Positions 1-9,113 of a stretch of 64,000 bases of DNA are shown piece by piece. Location of the stretch: NCBI GenBank assembly GCA_963833015.1, contig CAWHWJ010000015.1:62001-126000 (forward strand). The letters run 5' to 3'. How positions within the stretch are numbered: the stretch's first letter is position 1; the number at the start of each line of letters is the position of its first letter. Position numbers and translations under genes: made by a program. Source of the stretch: Alloacidobacterium sp963833015 (GTDB taxonomy: Bacteria > Acidobacteriota > Terriglobia > Terriglobales > Acidobacteriaceae). The notes beneath the pieces were generated by a model. The model was not told the DNA's origin and made no database searches. It worked only from the letters and a program-made list of their open reading frames with translations.

Positions 1-1757
1 GTTTGATAGGTTGCGAACGCCGTGCTGTAGTTCACCGATTTAGGAAGCTCGGCGGTGTAGTTGGACGGCAGTTCGATGACGGAATGACTGGTTTCGACAA
101 GAGGAGCGCCGAGGTTTACCTCGTCGGATGGCTTATCGTCATCATCTGCACTGGGAAGGATGAACGGCAATGTGGCAGGTTGAATGCGGCGGTTGGCCCA
201 GTCAGAATATTCCTTGCGCGTGTAGTCGTAGGAATAGTGGAACGGGTCGGCTGTGTGCTCCGGGACGGAGACGTCGAGATTGCTGATGGTGCCGGCGAAT
301 CCGAGGTTTTGAGAGATGTTCTGGACGACATCAGTCCATTGTGTGCGCGAGGTCTGATGGAAGATTTCGCGGTAGAAGATTTCGCTGTCGCCACGCAGGC
401 TGAGGTTCATGTGGGCGGTGAATGTGCCGTCGCTATCGAGCTTGCCGCTGATTTCAAATGTGTCGAGCGCAGGGAAGGGTGGGCCGGCGGGAGTGCGTAT
501 GAGGGATGCCGGGGCTGAATCCGGGATGACGAGGGCCTGCTTATCGCGCAGCGGGAAGATCAGCATACGGTAGGGGCTGATTTCCGGCGTGCTGTCGAGC
601 CAGATTTTATCGCTGCCGCGCGGGACCACCGTGATGACGTGGTCGAACTGGCCGGGTGATGGCAGATCGGGGTTTGGTTTGATTGAATCGCTGATAAGCG
701 CGGGCCAAGCGTCATATCCGGCCGCCTTGAGCATAGTGGCGAGCAGGGTGTGCTTATCTTTGCAGTCGCCGTATTGGTTGTCCATGACAGTCTCTGCCGA
801 GTGCGGCTGATAGCGGCCGATGCCGAAGGCCACACCGATGTAACGCACCTGCGTAGAGACGTAAGCATAGATCGCTTGAATTTTCTCGTCGTCGGTTGAC
901 TTACCTTTGGTCAGCTCGTCGACTTTTGCTTTCAGCTCTGGTGTGACTTCGGAGCGATCCTTCGCCAATCCGCCGTACCATGCGCCGACTTCCTGCCAGT
1001 TCTTGAAGGTCGTCCACGAGATAGTCGGCTGCGGATCGAGATCGGGTTTTGGCGCATTCTTTTTGTCGTCTTTTGCCGGAGTGGGTTCAGGATGCGAGGT
1101 TTTCCAGCGAAAGATTCTTTTACCGTTTTCTTCTGTAATGACGGGCTGGGATTTGGGACTTACGACCTGGACATATTTGTCTTTGGGAACGCGCAATTCT
1201 ACCGTCTGGTCAAGGACGACAGCATTTGTGCTGAAATTTTCAGCGCCCCAGAACTGGTTCGGAGCCTGGGCTTTGTCCAGATGGAAATTCACCTGATATT
1301 CGAGCGTGTCTCCGGGGCTCAGCGACTTGACCGGGATCTGTTTCTCTTTCAGATCGCTGTAAAACGGAGCGATGCGCGAGACCTGCGAGGGCATGTCCTG
1401 CGCGTCTTCCGGCGGAGTCTGTACGAACGAGCCGTCCTTCTTGCGCACGCGAAGGTAGACGAGTTCCGGATGTTCGTTCTGAGCCGCGTATGGAATCGTG
1501 ATGACGCCGAGTTGACGCACGGCCGCATCGGATTGGATATGGGCGGCGAAGGTGGTTGTCTTTTCGCCGGTGCCATCGGCGTTGAAATCGTAGACCGTGG
1601 CCAGCTTGTCGAAGACGACCGACTCGCGCGAATAATCGTATGCGGGGGTTACAGATTTGGCTGCGGGCGGCGCCGGTTTTGTCTGGGATAGGCCAATGGT
1701 TGTCGCGAAACAAGCACCGAAAAACAGGGCAGAGAGGGAAGTCGAACAGTGGAACAT
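1..1757 (-). CDS. DUF3857 / transglutaminase-like secreted protein (3' end outside window)
   Basis: The reverse strand is open from an ATG at 1757 to the window edge, about 585 codons, so the C-terminus is missing. The product starts with a hydrophobic signal-like stretch ending near GLSQTKPAP. An N-terminal DUF3857-like region follows (YDFNADGTGEKTTTF onward). Around residue 330 comes a transglutaminase-like core with YGDCKDKHTLLATML (nucleophile Cys), FDHVI (His) and WLDSTP (Asp), which is the expected Cys-His-Asp triad. In Bacteroidetes and Acidobacteria such proteins are exported and of unknown substrate. It probably acts in the periplasm or at the outer membrane as a peptidase or cross-linker. 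The start is chosen because the signal peptide follows it directly. Confidence 0.85.
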   Translation of the reverse strand, partial: MFHCSTSLSALFFGACFATTIGLSQTKPAPPAAKSVTPAYDYSRESVVFDKLATVYDFNADGTGEKTTTFAAHIQSDAAVRQLGVITIPYAAQNEHPELVYLRVRKKDGSFVQTPPEDAQDMPSQVSRIAPFYSDLKEKQIPVKSLSPGDTLEYQVNFHLDKAQAPNQFWGAENFSTNAVVLDQTVELRVPKDKYVQVVSPKSQPVITEENGKRIFRWKTSHPEPTPAKDDKKNAPKPDLDPQPTISWTTFKNWQEVGAWYGGLAKDRSEVTPELKAKVDELTKGKSTDDEKIQAIYAYVSTQVRYIGVAFGIGRYQPHSAETVMDNQYGDCKDKHTLLATMLKAAGYDAWPALISDSIKPNPDLPSPGQFDHVITVVPRGSDKIWLDSTPEISPYRMLIFPLRDKQALVIPDSAPASLIRTPAGPPFPALDTFEISGKLDSDGTFTAHMNLSLRGDSEIFYREIFHQTSRTQWTDVVQNISQNLGFAGTISNLDVSVPEHTADPFHYSYDYTRKEYSDWANRRIQPATLPFILPSADDDDKPSDEVNLGAPLVETSHSVIELPSNYTAELPKSVNYSTAFATYQ

Positions 1758-1784
1758 TATTTTATTTAGTACCTCAGACGCGAA

Positions 1785-2020
1785 TTCCGCGCCAGCAAAT
1801 TCTTAGCAAGAAGGATCTGCCGAAGTACAAGATGGTTGTGGATGAGGTGAATAGCGGACTGGCTCAGTTTGAGACGATCAAACGCTTCAAGCTGGTGCCG
1901 GAGGAGTGGTCGCTTGCTGGAGGAGAGCTTACGCCTAGTCTCAAGTTGAAGCGCCGGGTTGTGAACCAGAAGTATGCGGCAGAGATTGCTGCTTTTTATC
2001 CGGATGAGGTGAGGGTGTAA
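1785..2020 (+). pseudogene. C-terminal stub of a long-chain acyl-CoA ligase (AMP-forming)
   Basis: In the forward frame ending at 2020, a segment of about 75 residues reads like the last domain of FadD-type AMP-forming ligases: LPKYKMVVDEVNSGLAQFE, then a conserved GGELTPSLKLKRRVV block, then AFYPDE. The GGELTPSLKLKR block carries the usual C-terminal-domain lysine region. Nothing upstream encodes the adenylation domain, and the preceding DNA is the 5' end of the divergent transglutaminase gene. I therefore read it as a remnant left by deletion or rearrangement, probably not translated. Confidence 0.7.
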
Positions 2021-2136
2021 TTTGGCTGGACAATCCCCATACGTTCAGCAGACATGGTACACCCCGCACTCTTGTTCGTTTGCTGCAGGATGTGGACGAC
2101 CCGCCCCTGGTGTGACCACCCCTGCAGGTGGTCTTT

Positions 2137-3360
2137 TCAAAACGAAGCAATTGTTTTCTGTAGATGTTGGAGATTTCGCAGCGAATGAGCGACGTGGGCA
2201 TCCCAATCTACGCCGGTCTTTGGTTTGAAATTGATCGCACGAGCTTTGACCACATCGGCTGCTTGCGAAGTAAAAATCTGCGTTGTTTCAGCTGATAATG
2301 GCGCTCCTGACAAAAGCGATTTTTTTACGTCCGAGATGGATGTTTCGAAATGTGCGGGATCGCCGGTCCGGATGGATGCTGCGGCATCGTGAATTGCTTT
2401 GTACAGGAGACCGATCTTCGCTAGAGCCTGTTTTTCGGAGATTACCCCGTCCGCTTTGATAATCCCCCGTAATTGCACAAACCGGTCGAAAATCGTCTGA
2501 TTCCCTGAACTGCTTGGTTTCAGTTGTTTTAAAGCTTCGTCAGATGTGATGTTGCTACTGGCGGCATCTTCGACCAAACTCGATAGGTCTACTCTAAGGC
2601 TTTTCGCCTCATCTTCCCAAGGGCGATTTCCAAGGTATTCACGACTTCGCCGGAGCCGCAATAGGAGCCAAGCTCCATCATCGATCGGTGATCCATTCAA
2701 TAAGGGAATCTCAAGTAGTCCTTCCGATCCTATGCTCAATTGTGCCTGGTTGAACTTGCTTCCGCGGTGAAAGAGCAGATAACTTGTCGGGCCTTTGACC
2801 TGGTCGGTCTGAAGGCTCGCTTCAAGTCCTGTGAAGTCAAACAACGGCTCTCGTTTGTCAGCAGTGTCGCTCAAAACCTTCTTGACTCCCTGCAAGATCT
2901 GGTCGCCGGCCGACTCGAGCAACCTGTAGGGACCGGTTAGGCTTGCAGTTTGAACCATACTTGAGACGACATCAAGACTTGCACCCGATGCACTCTTTAG
3001 AATCGTTAAGAGGGTCGTGTCCTTCTTGACTGCCGTGAGTGACGCCGTCAAAACTATTGGTCCTGCTGAAAGACAACGGTCAGGCAAAACGGCCCTGTCA
3101 AAGACAGGTGCTTGCTTTGCCCCGTGCGCTAATTCGAAACTGCCCAGAGCAACCTGATAGTGTTCGCTATCAGCCAGTTTGATTTCCAGAGTTCCGGAGG
3201 CGAGACGATCATGAAAAAAATCACTCTGCTTATTAATGAACCAGGTAACCGCATCAATCCCCAGGTAATCCTGCCTAGGGGTGATGGGCTCCTGATCAGC
3301 CCCTGCTCCCAAAATTAAGTACCTGTTATGTTCGCCTTCTCCAGCTTCCATAGGGGGCAT
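2137..3360 (-). CDS. Hypothetical protein, 407 aa
   Basis: I do not recognise this protein. It begins 8 nt after a good Shine-Dalgarno sequence (AAGGAG in reverse complement), which supports the ATG at 3360. There is no signal peptide or membrane segment, so it is probably cytoplasmic. The first half is mixed beta/alpha and the second half is mostly helical and charged. It stands alone between the acyl-CoA ligase stub and pfk, facing away from pfk. Base composition is somewhat AT-richer than its neighbours, which would fit acquisition by transfer. Function unknown. Confidence 0.75.
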   Translation of the reverse strand: MPPMEAGEGEHNRYLILGAGADQEPITPRQDYLGIDAVTWFINKQSDFFHDRLASGTLEIKLADSEHYQVALGSFELAHGAKQAPVFDRAVLPDRCLSAGPIVLTASLTAVKKDTTLLTILKSASGASLDVVSSMVQTASLTGPYRLLESAGDQILQGVKKVLSDTADKREPLFDFTGLEASLQTDQVKGPTSYLLFHRGSKFNQAQLSIGSEGLLEIPLLNGSPIDDGAWLLLRLRRSREYLGNRPWEDEAKSLRVDLSSLVEDAASSNITSDEALKQLKPSSSGNQTIFDRFVQLRGIIKADGVISEKQALAKIGLLYKAIHDAAASIRTGDPAHFETSISDVKKSLLSGAPLSAETTQIFTSQAADVVKARAINFKPKTGVDWDAHVAHSLRNLQHLQKTIASF

Positions 3361-3559
3361 AATCGTCTCCTTTTTCCTTTATGGAATTACCACAGAAATA
3401 ATCGGAGACTCTGTGATGCAAATCACTCAGGTAAGTGGCCCTCTGGCTGAGGTAACAGTGAATTTGTAACCGGGCGCCGGTGGCAATTATGATCGTGCTG
3501 GCGTATTTTCGCGAAAACAAACAACATCCCGATTCATTTAAGTAGAGGAGTTAAAAAAC

Positions 3560-4594
3560 ATGCGAGTTGGTTTACTTACGGGTGGCGGTGACTGTCCCGG
3601 ATTGAATGCCGTGATTCATGCGGTGGTGAAGAAGGGAATTCTTCACTATGGCGACGAATTTGTCGGGTTTCTTGAGGGCTGGCGCGGAGTGCTGGACAAC
3701 AATACGATGCCGCTGACGCTTGAGTCGGTGGACGGCATTCTGGATCAGGGCGGCACGGTGCTGCGCACGTCGCGCACGAACGTTCGCAAGATTGAAGGCG
3801 GCATTGAGAAGTGCGTGGCCACGCTGAAGGCCAACAAGATTGATGCGCTGATTGCGATTGGCGGTGACGATACGCAGTCGGTGACGAATGCGCTGATTCA
3901 GGCGGGCGTACCGGGCGTGGGCGTGCCGAAGACGATCGATAACGATCTCTATGGGACGGATGCGTGCTTCGGGTTTGACACGGCGGTTTCGATTGCGACG
4001 GAGGCGGTGGACCGGTTGCATACGACGGCAGAGGCGCATAATCGCGTGATTGTGTGCGAGGTGATGGGACGCGATGCGGGCTGGATTGCTTTGACGGCCG
4101 GCGTGGCGGGCGGGGCGCATGTGGTACTGGTTCCAGAAAAGCCGATTGATCTGGAGCATGTCTGCGCGCTGCTGAAGTACAACCATGACCATGGCAAGAA
4201 GTATGGGATCGTGGTCGTGGCCGAGGGAGCGAAGCTTCCGGGCGGCGGACAGGCGACTCAGGGCACGAAGGTCGACTCGTTCGGTCATGCGCGGCTGAGC
4301 GGGATTGGGCAGTCGCTGGCTGAGGCGATTGAGGAGAAGACCGGCTACGAGACGCGGTCAGTGAACCTGGGGCATACGCAGCGGGGCGGTACTCCGACGG
4401 CTTATGACAGGATGCTGGCGACGCGGTATGGGCTGGCGGCGATTGACCTTGTTCATCAGGGGAACTTTGGGCGGCTGGTTGTTCTGCGGGGGACCGAAAT
4501 TAAGGACATTTCGATTGCCGAGGCGATCTCGAAGAACCGGACAGTTACGGATAATTTCCTGGAGATTCTGGATGGGCTGGAGCCTAAGGTTTAG
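3560..4594 (+). CDS. pfp: 6-phosphofructokinase, probably pyrophosphate-dependent
   Basis: Phosphorylates fructose 6-phosphate to fructose 1,6-bisphosphate in the cytoplasm (glycolysis, or reversibly if PPi-linked). The N-terminus has the donor loop GGGDCPGLN (residues 8-16). The donor-selecting position is GGDDT at 101-105, where ATP-PFKs usually have GGDGS or GGEGT, and the following motif is PKTIDND at 123-129 rather than PGTIDND. Asp at 104 and Lys at 124 are the textbook signature of PPi-dependent enzymes, so PPi is the likelier phosphoryl donor. MGRDAGWIAL and GHTQRGGTP mark the substrate site. Length 344 aa is normal for group III PFKs. AGAGGAG lies 11 nt before the ATG and a terminator follows the stop. 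Confidence 0.9.
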   Translation: MRVGLLTGGGDCPGLNAVIHAVVKKGILHYGDEFVGFLEGWRGVLDNNTMPLTLESVDGILDQGGTVLRTSRTNVRKIEGGIEKCVATLKANKIDALIAIGGDDTQSVTNALIQAGVPGVGVPKTIDNDLYGTDACFGFDTAVSIATEAVDRLHTTAEAHNRVIVCEVMGRDAGWIALTAGVAGGAHVVLVPEKPIDLEHVCALLKYNHDHGKKYGIVVVAEGAKLPGGGQATQGTKVDSFGHARLSGIGQSLAEAIEEKTGYETRSVNLGHTQRGGTPTAYDRMLATRYGLAAIDLVHQGNFGRLVVLRGTEIKDISIAEAISKNRTVTDNFLEILDGLEPKV

Positions 4595-4615
4595 CTTATC
4601 CCCTGTTTCATTGAT

Positions 4616-4643
4616 AAAGGCTAGGCGTTATGTCTAGCCTTTT
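4616..4643 (+). terminator. Rho-independent terminator after pfk
   Basis: AAAGGCTAG, a 9-nt loop, then CTAGCCTTTT form a 9-bp stem with a T run. It lies 22 nt after the pfk stop codon. Confidence 0.8.
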
Positions 4644-4875
4644 CTGTTGCTTATGATAAGTTCTTCATCGGCAACATGAAGTAGCCGTGAAAAGGAACCA
4701 ACTTTGATACTGACTGTTCAAATAACGGCCTAATTGCCTGTATTAGGGGTAAGAATCCCCTAAATAAACCGGTGAATTGCGGAAATTTCTTGAACGCGGA
4801 CTGCAAAACAGGTATAAGCACATGGCCGGGTATTTTGTCCCCGCGCAATGGTGGTTCAATTCGGGAGGGCCTTCG

Positions 4876-5136
4876 ATGAAAACAGCGGTTGCGCGCAGTG
4901 AAGTTCGGGAAGTGATGGACATCCGGCAGGCGGCGGATTATCTGGGAATCAGCCCGGATACGCTCTACAAGTATGCCTCGGAGAATTTCATTCCGGCGTT
5001 CAAGCTGGGGAATCGCTGGAGGTTTAAGAAGTCGCGGCTGGATGACTGGATGGATCAGCAGTCCGGTGTGGCGGCGCAGGCTGAGGTGAAGGAAGTAAAG
5101 CCGCGCCAGAGGAAGCCGGTGCGGGCGGCTCGGTAA
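4876..5136 (+). CDS. Small helix-turn-helix DNA-binding protein (excisionase/MerR-like fold)
   Basis: 86 aa with one domain: VMDIRQAADYLGISPDTLY followed by a wing containing FKLGNRWRFKKSRLDDWM, the pattern of the HTH_17 / excisionase family (PF12728). The ATG at 4876 is preferred over an upstream in-frame ATG at 4822 because GGGAGG stands about 7 nt before it. A basic C-terminal tail (KPRQRKPVRAAR) follows the domain. Acidobacterial genomes carry many such solitary proteins. It could be a transcription factor rather than a true excisionase, since no integrase is adjacent. Confidence 0.8.
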   Translation: MKTAVARSEVREVMDIRQAADYLGISPDTLYKYASENFIPAFKLGNRWRFKKSRLDDWMDQQSGVAAQAEVKEVKPRQRKPVRAAR

Positions 5137-5142
5137 AACAAA

Positions 5143-5172
5143 AGCAGATCCTTCGCTGCGCTCAGGATGACA
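5143..5172. repeat. Short interspersed repeat (CCTTCGCTGCGCTCAGGATG type)
   Basis: AGCAGATCCTTCGCTGCGCT followed by CAGGATGACA. A nearly identical unit lies at 12206-12240, and longer relatives lie at 6661, 9114 and 10477. It sits between convergent genes. Confidence 0.75.
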
Positions 5173-5193
5173 TCGTTTTGGGGTGGGTTTTTT

Positions 5194-5790
5194 CTACTTA
5201 TCATTTTTTCGCCAGCCTACTTTTATGAACCATGCTTCCCATGCGTCGCGGTTGGCTTGCTCTTGTTTCTGTATTTCTTCGGGCAGGTCGGGGCCGGGCG
5301 GTGGGATCGGGCGCAGCGGGCTGAGGCCGACGGAGGCGCGCAGATCGTTGACGCGATCCGGGTCTTCGAGCTGGAATGGGCGGGCCAAGCCGTCGCGGAT
5401 ATCGTCGATCCATTGGGTTCCGTAGCGCTGGGGGCGGCCTTCGTGGATGGCGATGCGGTCTTCAAGATAAGCGGCTTGCCAGGCGGGGAGTTTTGCTTCT
5501 GCTGCGTGGCGTTGGAGCAGCTGTAATGTCTTGCGTTGGAAGTCGGGTTCGCCGATGGCGTGCTGCGCGATGAGCCATGCTGCTTTGGCTCCGTCTTCTC
5601 CGACGATTTCTTCGTGGGGCCAGCCGTGGATTGCAATGATTTCGCGGAGGCGCGCGGCGTTCTGGCGGTGGACGGCTTCCATTTCCGGGGCGTAGAAGCC
5701 TCCTAGTTTGCCTTCATCGAGGAAGCGCTGACGCACTTCCATATCGTGCTCTTTCATCTGGAGCAGTTCGGCGCGCAGAGCTTCGTTCAT
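5194..5790 (-). CDS. DUF6624-family protein
   Basis: 198 aa with the features I associate with DUF6624: a helical N-terminus (MKEHDMEVRQRFLDEG), then GWPHEEIVGEDGAKAAWLIA, then AYLEDRIAIHEGRPQRYGTQ and a Pro-rich tail. The molecular function of the family is not established. There is no signal peptide. The ATG overlaps the stop of the Sco1-like gene by 4 nt, so the two genes are translationally coupled and probably form one transcript. Confidence 0.75.
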   Translation of the reverse strand: MNEALRAELLQMKEHDMEVRQRFLDEGKLGGFYAPEMEAVHRQNAARLREIIAIHGWPHEEIVGEDGAKAAWLIAQHAIGEPDFQRKTLQLLQRHAAEAKLPAWQAAYLEDRIAIHEGRPQRYGTQWIDDIRDGLARPFQLEDPDRVNDLRASVGLSPLRPIPPPGPDLPEEIQKQEQANRDAWEAWFIKVGWRKNDK

Positions 5791-6653
5791 ATGGCTGGTT
5801 TGGGTTTCTTTCCGAGCAGATAAACAACCATGATGAGCATGAAGACGGAGCCCATAGCGGCCAGCCCGAGGACTCTCATGACGGCGACGGTGTATCGGCC
5901 CTGGCTGGGGACGTAGTTGCAGCAGTAGAGAATGACGAGGTCGGTGAGCGAGCCGATTTTGTGGTCGCTGGCTTCGACTAGCGCGAGGCGCACGTCGCGC
6001 GGCTGGTATTCGACGCCGGAGAGGTACTTCGACATGCGGCCGTCGGGGGTGGCGATCATGATGACGCTGGAGTGCGCGAACTGGTTCATTTTGCCGTCGG
6101 GGCCGGGGACGCGGACGTAGTGGAAGCCTGTGGCCTGGGCGAGATCGGTGATAGAGGTTTGCTGTCCGGTGAGGAAGTGAATGTTGTTAGCGGCTGACGG
6201 GTCGTTGAGCATCATCAGGAAGTGCTGCTTGGCTTCGGTGGCGCTTGCGGGGGTGTCAGTGGGGTCGATGCTGGCTACGATCACGTCGTAGTCACGGCCG
6301 GGGTGCAGGCCGGTTTGTTTTAGCGATGAGGCCATGCCGTGGAGGACTTGCGGGCAGAGCATTCCGCAGTTGAAGTAGACAAGGGCCATGACGGCTGGTC
6401 TATGGCCGAAGTAGCTTGCTAAAGTTACGTCGTTTCCGGTCTCGTCGCGGAAGTGGTCGGCTAGCGGGAGTGGGTGGTTGAGGTTCTGGTCTATGCCTGC
6501 GTTTTTCAGGTAGGACGGAGTGGATTGCGCGGTGGCTCCCAGGGGCTTGTCGGCGGGGTACTGCTGGGCGTTTAGGCCTAAAGTGCCGAGGCAGAAGATA
6601 AGGGCGAGGAATTTCCTGGAGCGCTTCACTCTATAGGATACGCTGTCGTGCAT
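5787..6653 (-). CDS. SCO1/SenC family copper chaperone, membrane-anchored
   Basis: Thioredoxin-fold protein of the Sco family, which delivers copper to the CuA site of cytochrome oxidase or acts as a thiol reductase outside the membrane. The metal/redox motif CGMLC is in VYFNCGMLCPQVL, and the distal His is in NQFAHSSVIMI. The N-terminus is a signal sequence (SRKFLALIFCLGTLGLNA). A transmembrane helix near the C-terminus (GLAAMGSVFMLIMVVYLLGK) is typical of the long acidobacterial forms. The ATG at 6653 is my choice. A GTG at 6629 would place the signal peptide right at the start and is equally possible. No oxidase genes are next to it. Confidence 0.85.
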   Translation of the reverse strand: MHDSVSYRVKRSRKFLALIFCLGTLGLNAQQYPADKPLGATAQSTPSYLKNAGIDQNLNHPLPLADHFRDETGNDVTLASYFGHRPAVMALVYFNCGMLCPQVLHGMASSLKQTGLHPGRDYDVIVASIDPTDTPASATEAKQHFLMMLNDPSAANNIHFLTGQQTSITDLAQATGFHYVRVPGPDGKMNQFAHSSVIMIATPDGRMSKYLSGVEYQPRDVRLALVEASDHKIGSLTDLVILYCCNYVPSQGRYTVAVMRVLGLAAMGSVFMLIMVVYLLGKKPKPAI

Positions 6654-6660
6654 CACGTGC

Positions 6661-6862
6661 GATAAAGATCCCACCCATTTTCGTGCTGCTCGATGCGAAC
6701 TGCGGGCCTTGCTTCGCAAGGCCCTGAGCGCACCCTTCGACTTCGCTCAGGGCAGGCTCTGCGGTGCGGGTCCTTCGACTACGCGCTTCGCGCTCCGCTC
6801 AGGATGACAGCGTAAAAAATCGCTCCTAGCGAAATTTTGTTCGGCGCTCAGGATGACAACTT
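6661..6862. repeat. Composite interspersed repeat, copy 1
   Basis: Contains GATGCGAACTGCGGGCCTTG, the CCCTTCG...CTCAGGGCAGGCTCT block and one full and one partial CCTTCG...CTCAGGATGACA block. The same blocks recur at 9114-9295 and 10477-10662. It lies between two minus-strand genes. Confidence 0.75.
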
Positions 6863-6878
6863 GAATGGACACGCGAAG

Positions 6879-8555
6879 CTATTTTTCTTCGTGGTATTCC
6901 TGTTCGGTGTTGATTTGCCATAGGACGGTTTTGTCCATGTTGCCGGCGATGATGTTGTCGACGGCGGTCATGGCGGTGAGCATGGAGTGGTCCTGGTTGT
7001 TGTATTTGTGCATGCCGTTGCGGCCTACGAGGAATAGGTTCTCGAAGCGGTCCATGTAGCGAATGATCTCGTCGAAGCGGTCGTAGGTTCCGAAGTAAGC
7101 GGGGTAGGTTTTTGGGACGCGGACGACGTGGGAGTCGAGGACGTCGGAGGCTTTGAGGATGCCGATCTTCTCGACTTCGGCGATGGCGAATTGCTTGATC
7201 TGATCGTCGGGCATGCGCCAGAGGACGTCGGTTTCGTAGCAGAAGTATTCGAGGCCGATCCAGACTTTGGTGGGGTCGGCGACAAGGTAGGGGCTCCAGT
7301 TGTTGAAGATCTGCAGGCGGCCTACCTGTACGTCGGGCTCCTGGATGTAGATCCAGGTGTCTTTGAGTGGGGCGCCGTCGGGTTCGGTGACGGAGAGTTT
7401 GTTGACGAGAAGGCCTACGGTGAGGAAGTCGCGGTAGATGAGGCCGTCGCTGATGGCGCGGATTTCCTGCGGGACGGGTGTGTCGAGGCTGTTGATTAAC
7501 TCGCGGACGGGCATGGTGGAGAAGACGTAATCGCCTTCGATGCGTTGGGTTTCGCCGGATTGATTTGTGGCTTCGACTGCGGTGACGCGGTTGCCCTCGA
7601 CGTGCAGCTTGTTGACGCGCCAGTTGAGCTGGACGCTGCCGCCCTTTTCTGTAACCAGATCAGTTACATGTTCCCAGAGCTGGCCGGGGCCGTATTTCGG
7701 ATAGAGAAACTTTTCGATGAGAGAGGTTTCCATCTCTTTCTGCGCGATGTCGGAAGACTTCTTGCGGCTGAAAGTCTTCTTTAAGAAATGCGTGATGGCC
7801 GTGCGCAGAGACAGGCCCTTGATACGCTGCGCTCCCCAGGCGGCGCTGATCTGGTCGCAGGGAACTCCCCAGACTTTTTCTGTGTAGGACTTGAAGAAGG
7901 TGAGGTAGAGTTCGTTGCCGAAGCGGTTGATAAGGAAGTCTTCGAGTGTTTTTTCCTGCTTGCGTGGGAAGAGCTTTGCGCGGATGTAGCCAATGCCGAT
8001 CTTGAACATCCGCCACGCCCCGAGCTGGCGCATTGTTTGCGCGCTGAGACTGATGGGGTAATCGAAGAAACTGCGCAGAAAGTAGATGCGGCTTTTGCGC
8101 GGGCGCACCAGCATGACGAGGTCTTCGTTTTCGGGTGGCGGAGCGAGGACGACTGCGACAACCTCGTCGGGGCTGATCTCTTCTTCAGCGTCAGAGTCTT
8201 CCGTTTCTGCCTCATGCGTCAATGGACCAAGGCCGCGCAGAGGTGGCTCTTCCCGCAGATGTGCAGGCACGGCCACAACACGCTTCTTGCCCTGATAACT
8301 GATTTCCGCGGCAGTGTCTTCGGGAGGCATCAGATCGATCCACCACTGCATGACACGGTCGGATTTGGAGAAGAAGCGGTGGCCGCCGATGTCCATGCGA
8401 TTGCCCTTGTAGCGGACGGTGCGGGAGATGCCGCCGATTTCGTTGCTGGCTTCGAGGACGATGGGGCGGATGTTGGAGCGGCGCAGGAACTCAAGCGCAG
8501 CGGTGAGGCCGGCGGGGCCAGCTCCGATGATGACGGCGGTTTTTTGCTCGCTCAT
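6879..8555 (-). CDS. NAD(P)/FAD-dependent oxidoreductase (amine-oxidase / UDP-galactopyranose mutase-like fold)
   Basis: 558 aa flavoprotein. The N-terminal dinucleotide-binding motif GAGPAGLTAALEFL (residues 12-25) and the following acidic strand end and GGISRTVRYKGNRMDIGGHR are typical of the amine-oxidase / protoporphyrinogen-oxidase-like group. The C-terminal FAD motif reads ENLFLVGRNGMHKYNNQDH and contacts the flavin in this family. A charged insert of about 40 residues (EAETEDSDAEEEIS) near residue 115 is unusual and probably a surface loop. Substrate unknown. Related genes in polysaccharide clusters act on nucleotide sugars. CGGAAG precedes the ATG. Confidence 0.8.
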   Translation of the reverse strand: MSEQKTAVIIGAGPAGLTAALEFLRRSNIRPIVLEASNEIGGISRTVRYKGNRMDIGGHRFFSKSDRVMQWWIDLMPPEDTAAEISYQGKKRVVAVPAHLREEPPLRGLGPLTHEAETEDSDAEEEISPDEVVAVVLAPPPENEDLVMLVRPRKSRIYFLRSFFDYPISLSAQTMRQLGAWRMFKIGIGYIRAKLFPRKQEKTLEDFLINRFGNELYLTFFKSYTEKVWGVPCDQISAAWGAQRIKGLSLRTAITHFLKKTFSRKKSSDIAQKEMETSLIEKFLYPKYGPGQLWEHVTDLVTEKGGSVQLNWRVNKLHVEGNRVTAVEATNQSGETQRIEGDYVFSTMPVRELINSLDTPVPQEIRAISDGLIYRDFLTVGLLVNKLSVTEPDGAPLKDTWIYIQEPDVQVGRLQIFNNWSPYLVADPTKVWIGLEYFCYETDVLWRMPDDQIKQFAIAEVEKIGILKASDVLDSHVVRVPKTYPAYFGTYDRFDEIIRYMDRFENLFLVGRNGMHKYNNQDHSMLTAMTAVDNIIAGNMDKTVLWQINTEQEYHEEK

Positions 8556-8811
8556 CTGGTGCTTCCGGAGCGAGGGCGCGGCGGGTTCTTTGGAGAGTCA
8601 ATCTGCGTGCAATGTGATGATTGCGATACAGTCAGAGGAGAAAAGCAATTCGTCATTCGGGGTCTACTTGGCAGTGTCTGCTTAGCTCGGGGGCGAAACA
8701 ATCTAACTTGTTTATTTTAATAGACGAAGCCGAATGCATGTAGGATTACCAGCAACCTGTGGAGCGGCACGGGTATCTTACTGCGAGTAACGTCATCATA
8801 GGGAGGAAGTT

Positions 8812-9087
8812 ATGAATGCAGCGAAATTCTGGGCGGTTTTTGCGATTGGAGTAGCGGCGGGAGCGGCGGTTGCACTGCTGTACGCGCCTCAATCGGGCGA
8901 GAAGACACGGCGGCAGGTTCGCCGCAAGCTGGAAGATGCGTCGGATTATGTGAGAGATACTGCCGACACGATCAGCGAGCGGGCGGGCAAGGCTTATAAG
9001 GTCGGCAGAGGCGCAGTTGAAGATGCACTAGATTCTGCGAGTAGCGTCTATGATGCGGCGGCGAAGAAGGTGCAGACGATCGTTTAG
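8812..9087 (+). CDS. YtxH-domain small membrane protein
   Basis: 91 aa with one N-terminal helix (FWAVFAIGVAAGAAVALLYAP) followed by the hallmark SGEKTRRQVRRKLED and an amphipathic helical tail. This is the YtxH/GvpP general-stress family. It is likely anchored in the cytoplasmic membrane with the tail inside. GGGAGGAAGTT immediately precedes the ATG. Monocistronic, with repeats on its 3' side. Confidence 0.85.
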   Translation: MNAAKFWAVFAIGVAAGAAVALLYAPQSGEKTRRQVRRKLEDASDYVRDTADTISERAGKAYKVGRGAVEDALDSASSVYDAAAKKVQTIV

Positions 9088-9113
9088 TTGCGGCCGGTTC
9101 AATTCCTTGCTTT

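Noticed and set aside
1240..1713. 157 aa minus-strand ORF
   Set aside because: It is a shadow, in another frame, of the transglutaminase gene that runs open to the window edge.
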